The notes below the pieces were generated by a model, which saw nothing but the letters and a program-made list of their open reading frames with translations, was not told where the DNA came from and did no database searches. The translations under genes were made by a program, and so were the position numbers. This document shows positions 44,423 to 53,109 of a stretch of DNA of 64,000 nt, piece by piece. How positions within the stretch are numbered: position 1 is the first letter of the stretch; every line of letters starts with the position of its first letter. The DNA is from Sphingomonas sp. (lineage in GTDB: Bacteria > Pseudomonadota > Alphaproteobacteria > Sphingomonadales > Sphingomonadaceae): contig NZ_JAFKMA010000001.1 in NCBI RefSeq assembly GCF_017304635.1, positions 186,001 to 250,000 on the forward strand, written 5' to 3'.

Positions 44423-45379
44423 ATGCGATCGTTCGATCAACTCAGCGAGCGTGAAGTCCTCGCGCTGGCGATCAGCAACGAGGAAGAGGATCGCCGCATC
44501 TACGGCGATTTCGCCGAGCATCTGCGTGAGAATTATCCGGATTCGGCCAAGGTGTTCGACGATATGGCGGCGGAAGAGGACGAGCATCGCCGCCTGCTGC
44601 TCGATCTGTACGAGGAGCGGTTCGGGCGGCACTTGCCCTACATCACGCGGCGCGAGGTGCGCGGAGCGCCACATCCGCGCGAGCCGCGCCAGGTGATTCG
44701 GCGCGGGATCGACGCGATCCGCGACGCCGCGCGCATGATGGAGCGCGACGCTAGCCGCTTCTACCAGCAGGCATCGGCGCGGACGACCGACCCCGCGATC
44801 CGCAAGTTGCTCGGGGATCTGGCGGCGGCCGAGATGGACCATATGGCCAGCGCCGAGGAAGTGCAGCAACGCCACCTGACCCCCGGCAAGCGCGATGCCG
44901 AGGACGACAGCGCGCGCCGCCGCTTCGTGCTGCAGATCGTGCAGCCGGGCTTGGTCGGGCTGATGGACGGATCGGTCTCGACGCTGGCGCCGGTCTTCGC
45001 TGCCGCCTTCGCCACGCACCAGCCGTTCAACGCGTTCCTGGTCGGGATGGCGGCGTCGATCGGCGCAGGCATCTCGATGGGGTTCGCCGAGGCGCTGGCC
45101 GATGACGGCAAGCTGTCGGGGCGCGGCGCGCCGTTTCTGCGCGGCGCGGTGTGCGGGCTGATGACGACGGCGGGCGGGATCGGCCACACGCTGCCGTTCC
45201 TGATCGGCGATTTCCGGCTGGCGATCATCGTCGCCGGCATCGTCGTGCTGATCGAACTCGGCACGATCGCGTGGATTCAGTACAAATATATGGAAACGCC
45301 GCCGCTGTCCGCCGCCGCCAAGGTCATGCTGGGCGGTCTACTCGTGCTGGCGGCGGGCATCCTGATCGGGAGCGGGTGA
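44423..45379 (+). CDS. mbfA: Membrane-bound ferritin MbfA (ferritin-like domain fused to a VIT1/CCC1 transporter)
   Basis: A 318-residue two-domain protein. The N-terminal 145 residues form a ferritin-like four-helix bundle with iron-ligand patterns SNEEEDRRIYGDF, AAEEDEHRRLL and AAAEMDHM; the C-terminal half is a VIT1/CCC1-type transporter (QPGLVGLMDGSVSTLAPVFAAA, then hydrophobic helices). MbfA of rhizobia and Agrobacterium exports iron and protects against acid and peroxide stress. Irr usually represses it; I could not identify an Irr box in the short upstream gap, which is mostly taken up by the fucP terminator. Confidence 0.92.
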   Translation: MRSFDQLSEREVLALAISNEEEDRRIYGDFAEHLRENYPDSAKVFDDMAAEEDEHRRLLLDLYEERFGRHLPYITRREVRGAPHPREPRQVIRRGIDAIRDAARMMERDASRFYQQASARTTDPAIRKLLGDLAAAEMDHMASAEEVQQRHLTPGKRDAEDDSARRRFVLQIVQPGLVGLMDGSVSTLAPVFAAAFATHQPFNAFLVGMAASIGAGISMGFAEALADDGKLSGRGAPFLRGAVCGLMTTAGGIGHTLPFLIGDFRLAIIVAGIVVLIELGTIAWIQYKYMETPPLSAAAKVMLGGLLVLAAGILIGSG

Positions 45380-45401
45380 CCGGCACGCGGCGCGCGCCGG
45401 T
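45379..45401. terminator. Weak bidirectional hairpin between mbfA and the siderophore receptor
   Basis: ACCGGC at 45379-45384 pairs with GCCGGT at 45396-45401 in the 30-base gap between two convergent genes. It has no T-run on either strand. It may serve both transcripts but is weak. Confidence 0.3.
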
Positions 45402-45409
45402 CCGATACC

Positions 45410-47791
45410 CTACAGCTTGATCCGCGCGGTCAGCGTCAGCAGCCGCGGCATGCCCGGCACCAGCTGGATGTCGCCGGTCAGACCCGCGCTTTCGATATAG
45501 CGCGTGTCGAACAGGTTGGTGACCTTCAGCGTCAGGTTGAGCCGGTCGCTGGGATTGTAATACAGGCCGGCATCGACCGTGGTGTAGCCTTTGAGCGGCA
45601 GCGTGCCGTTTTCCGGCCCCGCAGCGATCGGGCTGACCGGCAACAGGCCGACGCGCTTGCCGATATAGGACACGCCCAAGCCGAGCCCGAGCCGCGCCAG
45701 CGCGCCGTCCTGAATGTCGTAACGCGTCCAGAAATTGAACGCGTCGTCCGGCGAGTTGGTCTGTCGCGCGCCGACCTGGGTCGCGACGTTCGAGCTGACG
45801 ACCCGCGCCTTGGTATGGGCGTAGCCGCCGGTGATATTCCAGCCGGGCAGGGGGTTGGCGTTGACTTCGACCTCGAAGCCGCGTGAACGGTCGGCGCCGA
45901 GCTGGTTGGAGCACGTACCGGTGGCGATCGTCGCCCCGGTCGGAATGGCGATTCCCGCCGCGATCAACTGCGCCTGTGTCAGGCAGTTGAAGGTGTTGAG
46001 CACGTTCTTGCGCTCGATATCGAAATAGGCGGCGGTGAGATTCAGCCGGCCGTCGAACAGGTTGGTCTTGACGCCGCCCTCATACGATTTCGCCTCGGTC
46101 GGCTTGAACGGGTTGAGCCCGAAATTATCCTGCGAGGACGCCGCGACCGGGACGAACGACGTGCTGTAGCTGGCATAGAAGGTCAGGTGCCGGTTGGGCT
46201 CGATCAGCAACCCGGCCTGCGGCAACAACTTGGTGTCCTTCTTGTAGATCGGCACGAACGTGGTGATGCGCTTGTCGGAGATCGCCTGCCGCTCGTTGGC
46301 GTAGCGGACGCCGACCATCAGTTTCACGATGTCACCGAACGAGATCAGGTCGGACGCATAGGCGCCGAGCGAATTCTGCGACGTGTAGCGCCAGTTCAAG
46401 TTGGCCGATTGCCCGGTATTGTAGAGCGGAAAGCTTTCGAGCGCCGGCGCCACGCCGAGCGCCGGGTTGTAGATCGACAGGTTGAGCGAGGTGCAAGCCG
46501 GTGTCGGGGTCGGCTGGCAGTTGTAGAATTGCGTGCGGTCGAAGCTCGACGTCTCCTGCCCGCCATTGAACCCGACCAGCAGCGTGTTGCCGATCCCGGC
46601 GACCGTGAACTTGGCCGACAGGTTGGTGTCGACGAAGCTGTAGGTGCGCAGGTTGATCTGACCGCGCGCGCGGCGCGTGATCGTGGTCAGCGGGCTGGTC
46701 GAAGAGAAACCGATGACGTCGTAATTGCGCTGGCGATCATCGTGATCGACGTAGCGATAGCCGACGTAGAACTTCACTGCGTCACTGAACTGATGGTTGA
46801 AATAGACGTTGCCGATCGCCCCGCGCTCGGCGAGGAAATCGCCCGGCTCCTGATAGCTGGTGTCGATATTGGCGATCAGGTTCGCATCCTTGCCGGGCGC
46901 GACCAGATAGGTGTCCTGGTGAGTTTTCACGTAGCGATATTCGCCGCCCACGGTCAGCGTGGTGCGCGGCGACAGGCGCCAGGTCAGGCTGGGGGCAATG
47001 TAGATCGGCTGCTCATAGGCATATTGCCGGAAGCCGCGGGTATAGCCGGTCTCCCCGACCACGCGGACGGCCAGGTTCTCGGCACTGTCGACCGGCCCGG
47101 TGAAGTCGAAAGACACCAGCCCACCGAGCTGGCGGTTGTACGGGCCGAGCCCGGTCAGCCCCTTGAACTCGACCTCGAACTCGGGCGTGAACTTGGGCTT
47201 CTTGGTTATGATATTGATGAAGCCGCCGGGCTGGCCCTGGCCGTAGAGGACGGCGGTCGGGCCCTTGACCAGATCGATATGGTCGGTGCCGATGGTCGGC
47301 GGCGATCCGAACCGCACCGACAGGCCGGGCAGGCCGTCGGTCAGGATCGCGCCGCGATCACTGCCCGACGTCTTGAACCCGCGGAAGGTGATGTCGTACC
47401 CGGTGTTGCCGGCGCGCTGGATGCCGGTCATGTAGCGGTAGAGGTCGGAGACGTTGGTCGTCTCGATCGCCTTCAGGAAATTGCCGTTGTAGCTGTCGGT
47501 ACTGGCCGGCGTGTCGAGCAGGCGGATGTCCATCTTCGACGCGGTCGATCCTTGCGTATCGACGAAGCGGCCGGTGACGACGATATCCTTCTCATCGGCG
47601 GCGGCGGCGTCCGCTGCCGGTTTCGCAGTCTGGCCGGCGGCTTGGTCTGAGGGAGCCGGGGCGGCGGCCGGGTTGGGACCGGTCTGCGCGGAAGCGGGCG
47701 TCGCCAGCACGACCGCGAGCGCGCCCAGCGAGCAAGCGCCGATCGTCTTGATCCAAACGGCCCGGCCGGCCGCCATCGCTTCACCCGTCAT
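45410..47791 (-). CDS. TonB-dependent siderophore receptor
   Basis: Outer-membrane receptor of 793 residues with a Sec signal (cleavage after TPASAQ), an Ala/Pro-rich spacer, the TonB-box-like KDIVVTGR, and a plug domain with YRYMTGIQRAGNTGYDITFRG and DLVKGPTAVLYGQGQPGGFIN, typical of ferric-siderophore receptors (FhuE/FpvA/Fiu type, TIGR01783-like). It ends in a canonical aromatic-poor strand with VTNLFDTRYI before it. Neighbouring mbfA and the PepSY reductase support an iron role. The 135-base upstream region shows no clear Fur box. The ferric ligand cannot be deduced. Confidence 0.9.
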   Translation of the reverse strand: MTGEAMAAGRAVWIKTIGACSLGALAVVLATPASAQTGPNPAAAPAPSDQAAGQTAKPAADAAAADEKDIVVTGRFVDTQGSTASKMDIRLLDTPASTDSYNGNFLKAIETTNVSDLYRYMTGIQRAGNTGYDITFRGFKTSGSDRGAILTDGLPGLSVRFGSPPTIGTDHIDLVKGPTAVLYGQGQPGGFINIITKKPKFTPEFEVEFKGLTGLGPYNRQLGGLVSFDFTGPVDSAENLAVRVVGETGYTRGFRQYAYEQPIYIAPSLTWRLSPRTTLTVGGEYRYVKTHQDTYLVAPGKDANLIANIDTSYQEPGDFLAERGAIGNVYFNHQFSDAVKFYVGYRYVDHDDRQRNYDVIGFSSTSPLTTITRRARGQINLRTYSFVDTNLSAKFTVAGIGNTLLVGFNGGQETSSFDRTQFYNCQPTPTPACTSLNLSIYNPALGVAPALESFPLYNTGQSANLNWRYTSQNSLGAYASDLISFGDIVKLMVGVRYANERQAISDKRITTFVPIYKKDTKLLPQAGLLIEPNRHLTFYASYSTSFVPVAASSQDNFGLNPFKPTEAKSYEGGVKTNLFDGRLNLTAAYFDIERKNVLNTFNCLTQAQLIAAGIAIPTGATIATGTCSNQLGADRSRGFEVEVNANPLPGWNITGGYAHTKARVVSSNVATQVGARQTNSPDDAFNFWTRYDIQDGALARLGLGLGVSYIGKRVGLLPVSPIAAGPENGTLPLKGYTTVDAGLYYNPSDRLNLTLKVTNLFDTRYIESAGLTGDIQLVPGMPRLLTLTARIKL

Positions 47792-47926
47792 GATCCCTCT
47801 CCCCAGCGGTCACGGGCTCCGGCCTTTTGCCGTGTCCGGACATCGTAGGGAAGGTCTTTGCATATGAGAGCGCGACCCAATCTAAACTGCGCATGAAAAC
47901 GCGTTAAGCTGAGTGTCAGGACGGCC

Positions 47927-48726
47927 TCAGCTTCGCCGCCCGAGGTAGAGAGGGGTGAGCACGACATTGGGCGCCGCGCCGCCGAAGCGCCGCTCTACCA
48001 GATCGCCGATGCGGTCGAGCAGGCGGTGGCGATCGGCATCCGGCAGCAATCGCACGAACGAGAAACTGGCATAGAGCCCGCGCATCGCGGCGGCGTCGAG
48101 CATGCGTTCGGTGGTGAACACCTCCGCTTGCACCGCATCGAACCCGCCGTCGGCCAGTTCGGCGCACTGGCGCTCGCGGTCGAGGTAGCGATGGCCGCCG
48201 GCACCCTCGGACGGCGGCAGGGCGAGGCCGTGCAGCGATTCCGCCAGCGCGTCGAAGAACGGATCGCGGTGCGGGTTGCGTAGGAATGCCACCACAATGC
48301 GACCGCGCCGCCGCGTCGCACGATCGCGCGCAGCTTGGCATGGCCGGCGGCCGGCTCGATCCAGTGGAACGCGCACGCCGCCACGGCGAGGTCGAACGCG
48401 GCGTGCGGCAGGTCGGTATCGACGAACCCGGAATCCACGATGTGGAGACGGCGGTCGGCGATTGTCGCGCGGAGGTATTCGACCATGCCCGCATCAGGCT
48501 CGACCGCGACGAGATCGGCGACGCCGCGATCGAGCAGCGCGCGGGTCGCGAGTCCGGTGCCCGGCCCGATTTCGACCACGCGCGGCGCGCTGTCGCCGGC
48601 ATAGGTCAGGATGCGGTCGAACAGCGCGTCCGGATAGCCGAGGCGCGCCGCGTGATAGCCCGTCGCATCGCTGCCGAAGACGACGCTGCCCGCCGACCGG
48701 GCGAGCAACGTCGGGTCGTCGCGCAC
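47927..48726 (-). pseudogene. SAM-dependent methyltransferase disrupted by a one-base frameshift
   Basis: The first part (from GTG 48726) encodes a class I methyltransferase with VVEIGPGTGLATRALL and AFHWIEPAAGHAKL, running to GGAVALWWHSY. The homologous continuation, RNPHRDPFFDAL to TPLYLGRRS, lies in the -1 frame and ends at 47927. One missing C at about 48280/48281 explains the shift: TACGC is present where TACCGC would restore the frame. It is thus a pseudogene or carries a sequencing error. The start lies 1 base after the transporter stop, so it is last in that operon. Substrate unknown. Confidence 0.78.
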
Positions 48727-48727
48727 G

Positions 48728-50095
48728 TCAGCCGCCAAACCGTGCGAACAGCGCCAGCGCGACGGTCACCGTCAGCGCGCCGCCGATCCGCGTCGCGACC
48801 TGCGCGAATGGCATCAGCACCATCCGGTTCGACGCGCTGAGGATCGCGACGTCGCCGGTCCCGCCCTGACTCGCGCGGCACGCGGTGACGATGCCCGCTT
48901 CGACCGGATGGATATTCACCAGCCGCCCGGTCACGAAGCCGGTCACGACCAGCGCGCCGACGGTCGCGACGATCGTCAGGATCTCGGCGACGTTGAATGC
49001 GCTCATCAGCTTTTCCCACGGCGTCTTGGCGACGCCCAGCGCGAACAGCAGCGGGTAGGTCACCACCTGCGCGAAGAACTGGTAGCTGCGATAGGCGCCC
49101 TGTTCGAGCTGCGGCGACACCAGCCGGCCAAGTTTCAGCGCCAGTGCCACGAACAGCATCGTCACCGGCCCGGGAAATCCGGTCAGCTGCTGGACCAAAG
49201 CGCCGATCGTGTAGAGCGTCATCGCCAGCACGACCGCGCCGCCGATCGTCGGCAGATCGGGCAGGAAGCGGGGCGCCGCGGAACCGCTCAGCGGCACGTC
49301 GTGCTCGCCCGGTTGCAACTCGCCGTCGCCGGTCAGGTGCGGATGTCGCTTGCCGAGCAGGTTGAGCCCGCCAGCGCTCAGCACGGCGGCGAGGTTGCCG
49401 AACATCACCGCCGGCAGGATTTCGGCGAGCATATCGCCCTGCGGCATGCCGGACAGCGCGGCGTACCCGATCGACAGCGGAATCGCGCCTTCGCCGACCC
49501 CGCCGCCCAGCACCGGCACGACGATGAAGAATGCGACGTGCGACAGGCTGAACCCCAGCGCCACCCCGACCGTGCACCCGGCGATCACCGCGGCGATCGA
49601 CCCCGCCAGCATCGGCGCCAGAATCTTCAGGAAACCGCCGATCAGCATCCGGCGGTCCATCCCAAGGATCGACCCGACGATGATCGTGCCGATGAACAGA
49701 TAGAGGAAGTTGCTCTGGTCGGTAAAAGTGGCGATCGACGCCTTGAGCGGGGCCGGGATGATGCCGAGCCAGACCAGCAGCGACGGCACGAATGCGGCCA
49801 GGATCGCGGCGGCCCCGACGCGGCGCAACCCGGGCAGATGCTTGCCGACCTCCGCACAGGCGAACCCGCCGGCGGTCAGGATCAGGATATTGGTGGTCAG
49901 GTCCGCCGGCACCTTGCCCAGCCGGACATAGGCCGCGATCAGGCCGACGATCACCACGAATACCGGCAGCGGAACGATACCGATTCGCGTCTCCATGATC
50001 CGCCACCACCAGCCCGGGCCGCTCTCGCCATCGGCAGTGTGTGCCGGGTCGACCGGCGTCACCTCGACCTGCGCAGAGCCGGCGAGCGGGGTCAC
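48728..50095 (-). CDS. 2-hydroxycarboxylate transporter (CitS/MaeN family)
   Basis: An inner-membrane secondary transporter of 455 residues for citrate, malate or related hydroxyacids, usually coupled to Na+. Two re-entrant-loop signatures of the family are present: VLGGGVGEGAIPLS in the first half and CRASQGGTGDVAILSASNRM in the second, indicating the usual inverted repeat topology with about 11 helices. The GTG at 50095 overlaps the stop of the outer-membrane gene (GTGA). It lies opposite a response regulator gene, an arrangement like that of carboxylate-responsive two-component systems. Confidence 0.92.
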   Translation of the reverse strand: MTPLAGSAQVEVTPVDPAHTADGESGPGWWWRIMETRIGIVPLPVFVVIVGLIAAYVRLGKVPADLTTNILILTAGGFACAEVGKHLPGLRRVGAAAILAAFVPSLLVWLGIIPAPLKASIATFTDQSNFLYLFIGTIIVGSILGMDRRMLIGGFLKILAPMLAGSIAAVIAGCTVGVALGFSLSHVAFFIVVPVLGGGVGEGAIPLSIGYAALSGMPQGDMLAEILPAVMFGNLAAVLSAGGLNLLGKRHPHLTGDGELQPGEHDVPLSGSAAPRFLPDLPTIGGAVVLAMTLYTIGALVQQLTGFPGPVTMLFVALALKLGRLVSPQLEQGAYRSYQFFAQVVTYPLLFALGVAKTPWEKLMSAFNVAEILTIVATVGALVVTGFVTGRLVNIHPVEAGIVTACRASQGGTGDVAILSASNRMVLMPFAQVATRIGGALTVTVALALFARFGG

Positions 50096-50859
50096 CGGAA
50101 CGGCACCCCGACGATCGCCTTGACCGTCCAATGGTCCTTGTTGGCGCCGTAGCCGCGGCCGACCCCGACATTCAGGTCCCATTTGCCGACATGCGTATCG
50201 GCGGTCAGGTAGGTCGACTGGTCGCTGGTACCGAACCGCCCCAGCCGGCGAAATTCGCCGACGCCGTTGTAGTTCTCGATTCCGATCGAGAAGCCGCGCG
50301 TCACCGCATAGCTGATCTTGCTCGCGATCTCGAGCGAGGCGGGACCGGGGGCGGGACCTGACACGGTGAAATCGATATTGGCGTTCGCCGCCACCGTCCA
50401 GCGTCCGGCATGGACGCCGCCGATCAGCTTGGCCTCGGCATTGTAGGGGTTCTGGTCGAGCGCGTAGCGGACGCGGCCGATCTCGAAATTGGCCCCCCAG
50501 AATACTTTGGTGTCGCGTTGGCTGCCGATATATTTCAGCCGGAACTTGATTCCGTCGACGGTGAAGCGGCCGCGATGGTCGATCGCCGCCAGCGGCAGAT
50601 ACGCGCCGAGCTCGAAATGATCGGACAGGCCGTAGGAGAATTCGGGCGTGATGCGATATTGGTGCAGCGACTGCCGCTCACCGAGATAATCGGGGGTGCG
50701 GTCGCCGCTCAGGACGTAATTATTGTGGATGTCGAGCCCGAACTCGCGCGCCCGGCTCATCTCGTCCATATATACCTGGATTTCCTCGGGCGCCGCCGGC
50801 GCCGCGACCGGCCAGATCGCGGCCATGACGGACGCCATCGCCACCAGATTGTGCCGCAT
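50092..50859 (-). CDS. Putative outer-membrane beta-barrel protein
   Basis: A 255-residue protein with a Sec signal (cleavage near AAPAAPEE) followed by many alternating amphipathic strands (HQYRITPEFSYGLSDHFELGAYL, KFRLKYIGSQRDTKVFWGANFEIG) and a C-terminal VGVPFR with terminal aromatic two from the end, typical of outer-membrane barrels. I do not recognise a specific family. Overlap with the hydroxycarboxylate transporter gene suggests a porin-like passage for the same substrate. Confidence 0.7.
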   Translation of the reverse strand: MRHNLVAMASVMAAIWPVAAPAAPEEIQVYMDEMSRAREFGLDIHNNYVLSGDRTPDYLGERQSLHQYRITPEFSYGLSDHFELGAYLPLAAIDHRGRFTVDGIKFRLKYIGSQRDTKVFWGANFEIGRVRYALDQNPYNAEAKLIGGVHAGRWTVAANANIDFTVSGPAPGPASLEIASKISYAVTRGFSIGIENYNGVGEFRRLGRFGTSDQSTYLTADTHVGKWDLNVGVGRGYGANKDHWTVKAIVGVPFR

Positions 50860-50947
50860 CGTCTCAATCCTCCCCCAGCGCGATCGTTCGCTGACGGGCC
50901 TGCTACCGAAGCGGCGCGCGGCGGGGCTGTATTTTTCCCTAATTCCA

Positions 50948-50964
50948 TTTCAGGTTGCCTTCAG
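50948..50964 (+). promoter_or_regulatory. Direct repeat TTCAGG-N5-TTCAGG, candidate response-regulator box
   Basis: Two TTCAGG hexamers separated by 5 bases (period 11, one helical turn) lie 49 bases before the response-regulator start in the divergent gap. A near-identical repeat precedes the PepSY reductase at 53027. The 6-5-6 layout is that of PmrA/QseB-type OmpR-family binding sites. Autoregulation and control of the divergent transporter operon are inferred. Confidence 0.6.
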
Positions 50965-51013
50965 GCAGCGTCGCGCGGCGCCTGTTACGCGCGACGGTGG
51001 AGAGGACAGGCGG

Positions 51014-51676
51014 ATGAAGATTCTGGTGGTCGAGGACCACGCCCAGCTCGCCGCCTTCGTTCGGCGGGCACTGACCGAGCAGAGTTATTCAGTGTCGCTC
51101 GCGACGACTTGTGCCGAGGCGGCGGACATGCTGGCCGAGGAGAAGTTCGACCTAGTCGTGCTCGATATCGGCCTGCCCGACGGCAGCGGGCTCGGGCTGC
51201 TGCGCGCCTGGCGGGAGACCGGGTTTAACGAGCCGGTGCTGATCCTGAGCGCGCGCGACGCGGTCGACGATCGCGTGACCGGGCTCGATATCGGCGCCGA
51301 CGTATACCTCGCTAAGCCGTTCCAGGTGAACGAACTGCTGGCGAACGTGCGTGCGCTGCTTCGCCGCCAGTCGATCGCGCGCAAGACCATCCTGACCCAT
51401 CGCGGCATCACGCTCGACCTCGTCGCGCACACCGCGATGCTCGACGGCCGCGCGCTCGAGTTGACCGCCCGCGAGTTCGCGTTGCTCGAAATCTTCCTCC
51501 ACAATGCCGGCCGCATCCTGACCCGTACCTTCATCAGCGAGAAGATTTGGCAGAGCCACGAGGACGTCGATACCAACCTGCTCGACGTCTATATGAGCCG
51601 GTTGCGCGCGCGGATCGAAACGCCGGAGGACAAATATTTCCGCACCGTGCGCGGCGTCGGATACCAGCTGCAATGA
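51014..51676 (+). CDS. OmpR-family response regulator (QseB/PmrA/TctD type)
   Basis: A 220-residue two-domain regulator. The receiver has the acidic pair (VVEDHAQ), phospho-acceptor Asp51 in VVLDIGLPDGSG and Lys in YLAKPF; the C-terminal winged helix has LTAREFALLEIFLHNAGRI and the end VRGVGYQLQ. ATG 51014 is the family-typical start (MKILVVEDH). The stop overlaps the kinase start (ATGA). A candidate self-binding site lies upstream. Confidence 0.94.
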   Translation: MKILVVEDHAQLAAFVRRALTEQSYSVSLATTCAEAADMLAEEKFDLVVLDIGLPDGSGLGLLRAWRETGFNEPVLILSARDAVDDRVTGLDIGADVYLAKPFQVNELLANVRALLRRQSIARKTILTHRGITLDLVAHTAMLDGRALELTAREFALLEIFLHNAGRILTRTFISEKIWQSHEDVDTNLLDVYMSRLRARIETPEDKYFRTVRGVGYQLQ

Positions 51677-53019
51677 CCTCGCTCGCGGCACGGCTGACGT
51701 TGCTCTATGCCGCGACCTTCCTGATCGCGACTGCCGGCATCCTCGGCATCGGCTATTGGCAGATCGACAACCGGCTGGTCGCGGGCGTCGACCGGCTGCT
51801 GACCACCGAGAACCAGCGGATCGACACCCACCTCGATCTGCTGGGGAAGGCCGACGATCCCGCGGTGCTGGCGCGCGGATTGCGGCGGACGACCGACAAT
51901 GCGGCGGCGCTGTTCCGGGTCGAGATCAAGGATGCGGCGGGGCGCTCGCTGTTCCGCTCGACCAACCTGGCGCAGCCGATCGTGTCGGCCGGCGGCGCGC
52001 CCGCGTTTCACAGCATCACCATGCCCGATGGCGAGCGAGTTCGTGTCGGCCGGTTCGCGCACGCCAACGTCTTCGCGCTGATCGCGACGCCGCTGACCAA
52101 CGTGACCGCCGGGATGTGGGCCTATGTCGAGATGTCGGCGGTATTGCTGGTCGCGATGATCGGGGTGGGGGTGGGGCTGGGCTATGTGCTGAGCCAGGTC
52201 GCGCTGCGTCCCTTGCGCGATATCGCGGCGACCGCGTCGCGGGTTGGGTCCGACAATCTCGCCGAGCGGATCCCGGTCGGGCGGCGCGACGACGAGGTGG
52301 GGGCGCTGGCGCGGTTGCTGAACGCGATGCTCGATCGCATCGAATCGTCGTTCCGCCAGATCCGCCAGTTCACCGCCGATGCCAGCCATGAGCTCAAGAC
52401 GCCGCTGTCGCTCGTCCGCCTGCATGCCGAAGCGCTGCTGACCGGCCCGCCACTGTCCGAGCCGCAGGAGAACCATGTCGTCGCGCAGGTGGCGCAGATC
52501 GATCAGCTGTCGGCGATGATCGAGGATCTGCTGGTGCTGGCGCGCGCCGATTCGAGCAGCATGGCCTTGGCGATTGCTCCACATGACCCGAGCGCGTTCC
52601 TCGACCTGCTCGCGCCCGACGCGCGCGTGCTGGCGGAGGCGAGCCAGTGCCGGCTCGAGATCGCCCATCGCGGCACCGGGACGGCCGCGTTCGATGCCGT
52701 CTGGCTGCGGCGGATCGTCTTCAACCTCTTGTCCAACGCCTTTCGCGCGAGCCCGGCGGGCGGCACGGTGACGGTCACGTCGATCCGCGACGCCCGCGGC
52801 TGGCGGCTGGCGGTGCGCGACGAGGGCCCGGGCGTGTCGGCCGACGTGCGCGAGCGGTTGTTCGACCGCTTCTTCACCAATGCCGATGGCGGAACAGGGC
52901 TCGGGCTCGCGATCTGCCGGAGCATCGTCGAGCTCCATGACGGTACCATCACGGCGGCGCCGGCGCCGGATGGCGGACTCGAAGTCGCATTCGCGATCCC
53001 GCACCCGCCGATCACCTGA
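51673..53019 (+). CDS. Sensor histidine kinase
   Basis: A 448-residue membrane kinase partnered with the preceding regulator. It has a transmembrane helix near residues 5-28, a periplasmic sensor of about 125 residues with no recognised fold, a second helix near 155-180, and a HAMP linker (ALRPLRDIAATASRVGSDNL). The dimerisation domain carries phospho-acceptor His239 in DASHELKTPL. The ATPase domain has N (NLLSNAFRAS), DEGPGV and GTGLGLAIC boxes. The overlap ATGA with the regulator indicates coupled translation. Confidence 0.94.
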   Translation: MTSLAARLTLLYAATFLIATAGILGIGYWQIDNRLVAGVDRLLTTENQRIDTHLDLLGKADDPAVLARGLRRTTDNAAALFRVEIKDAAGRSLFRSTNLAQPIVSAGGAPAFHSITMPDGERVRVGRFAHANVFALIATPLTNVTAGMWAYVEMSAVLLVAMIGVGVGLGYVLSQVALRPLRDIAATASRVGSDNLAERIPVGRRDDEVGALARLLNAMLDRIESSFRQIRQFTADASHELKTPLSLVRLHAEALLTGPPLSEPQENHVVAQVAQIDQLSAMIEDLLVLARADSSSMALAIAPHDPSAFLDLLAPDARVLAEASQCRLEIAHRGTGTAAFDAVWLRRIVFNLLSNAFRASPAGGTVTVTSIRDARGWRLAVRDEGPGVSADVRERLFDRFFTNADGGTGLGLAICRSIVELHDGTITAAPAPDGGLEVAFAIPHPPIT

Positions 53020-53026
53020 ATACGGT

Positions 53027-53043
53027 TTCAGGCGGCTTTCAGT
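53027..53043 (+). promoter_or_regulatory. Direct repeat TTCAGG-N5-TTCAGT, candidate response-regulator box
   Basis: Second copy of the 11-bp-period repeat, differing in one base from that at 50948, in the 90-base gap between the kinase stop and the PepSY reductase start (66 bases before it). This links the reductase to the same two-component system. Inference only; the repeat itself is seen directly. Confidence 0.58.
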
Positions 53044-53109
53044 CATCCCGCCGACCGTGCCGCTATCCTTTGCCATCCGCACGCATCACGCGCGCCGGCA
53101 GGATCGATC

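Noticed and set aside
47792-47926. Fur or Irr box upstream of the siderophore receptor
   Set aside because: No convincing palindrome of either type could be seen; the A+T-rich segment alone is not enough.
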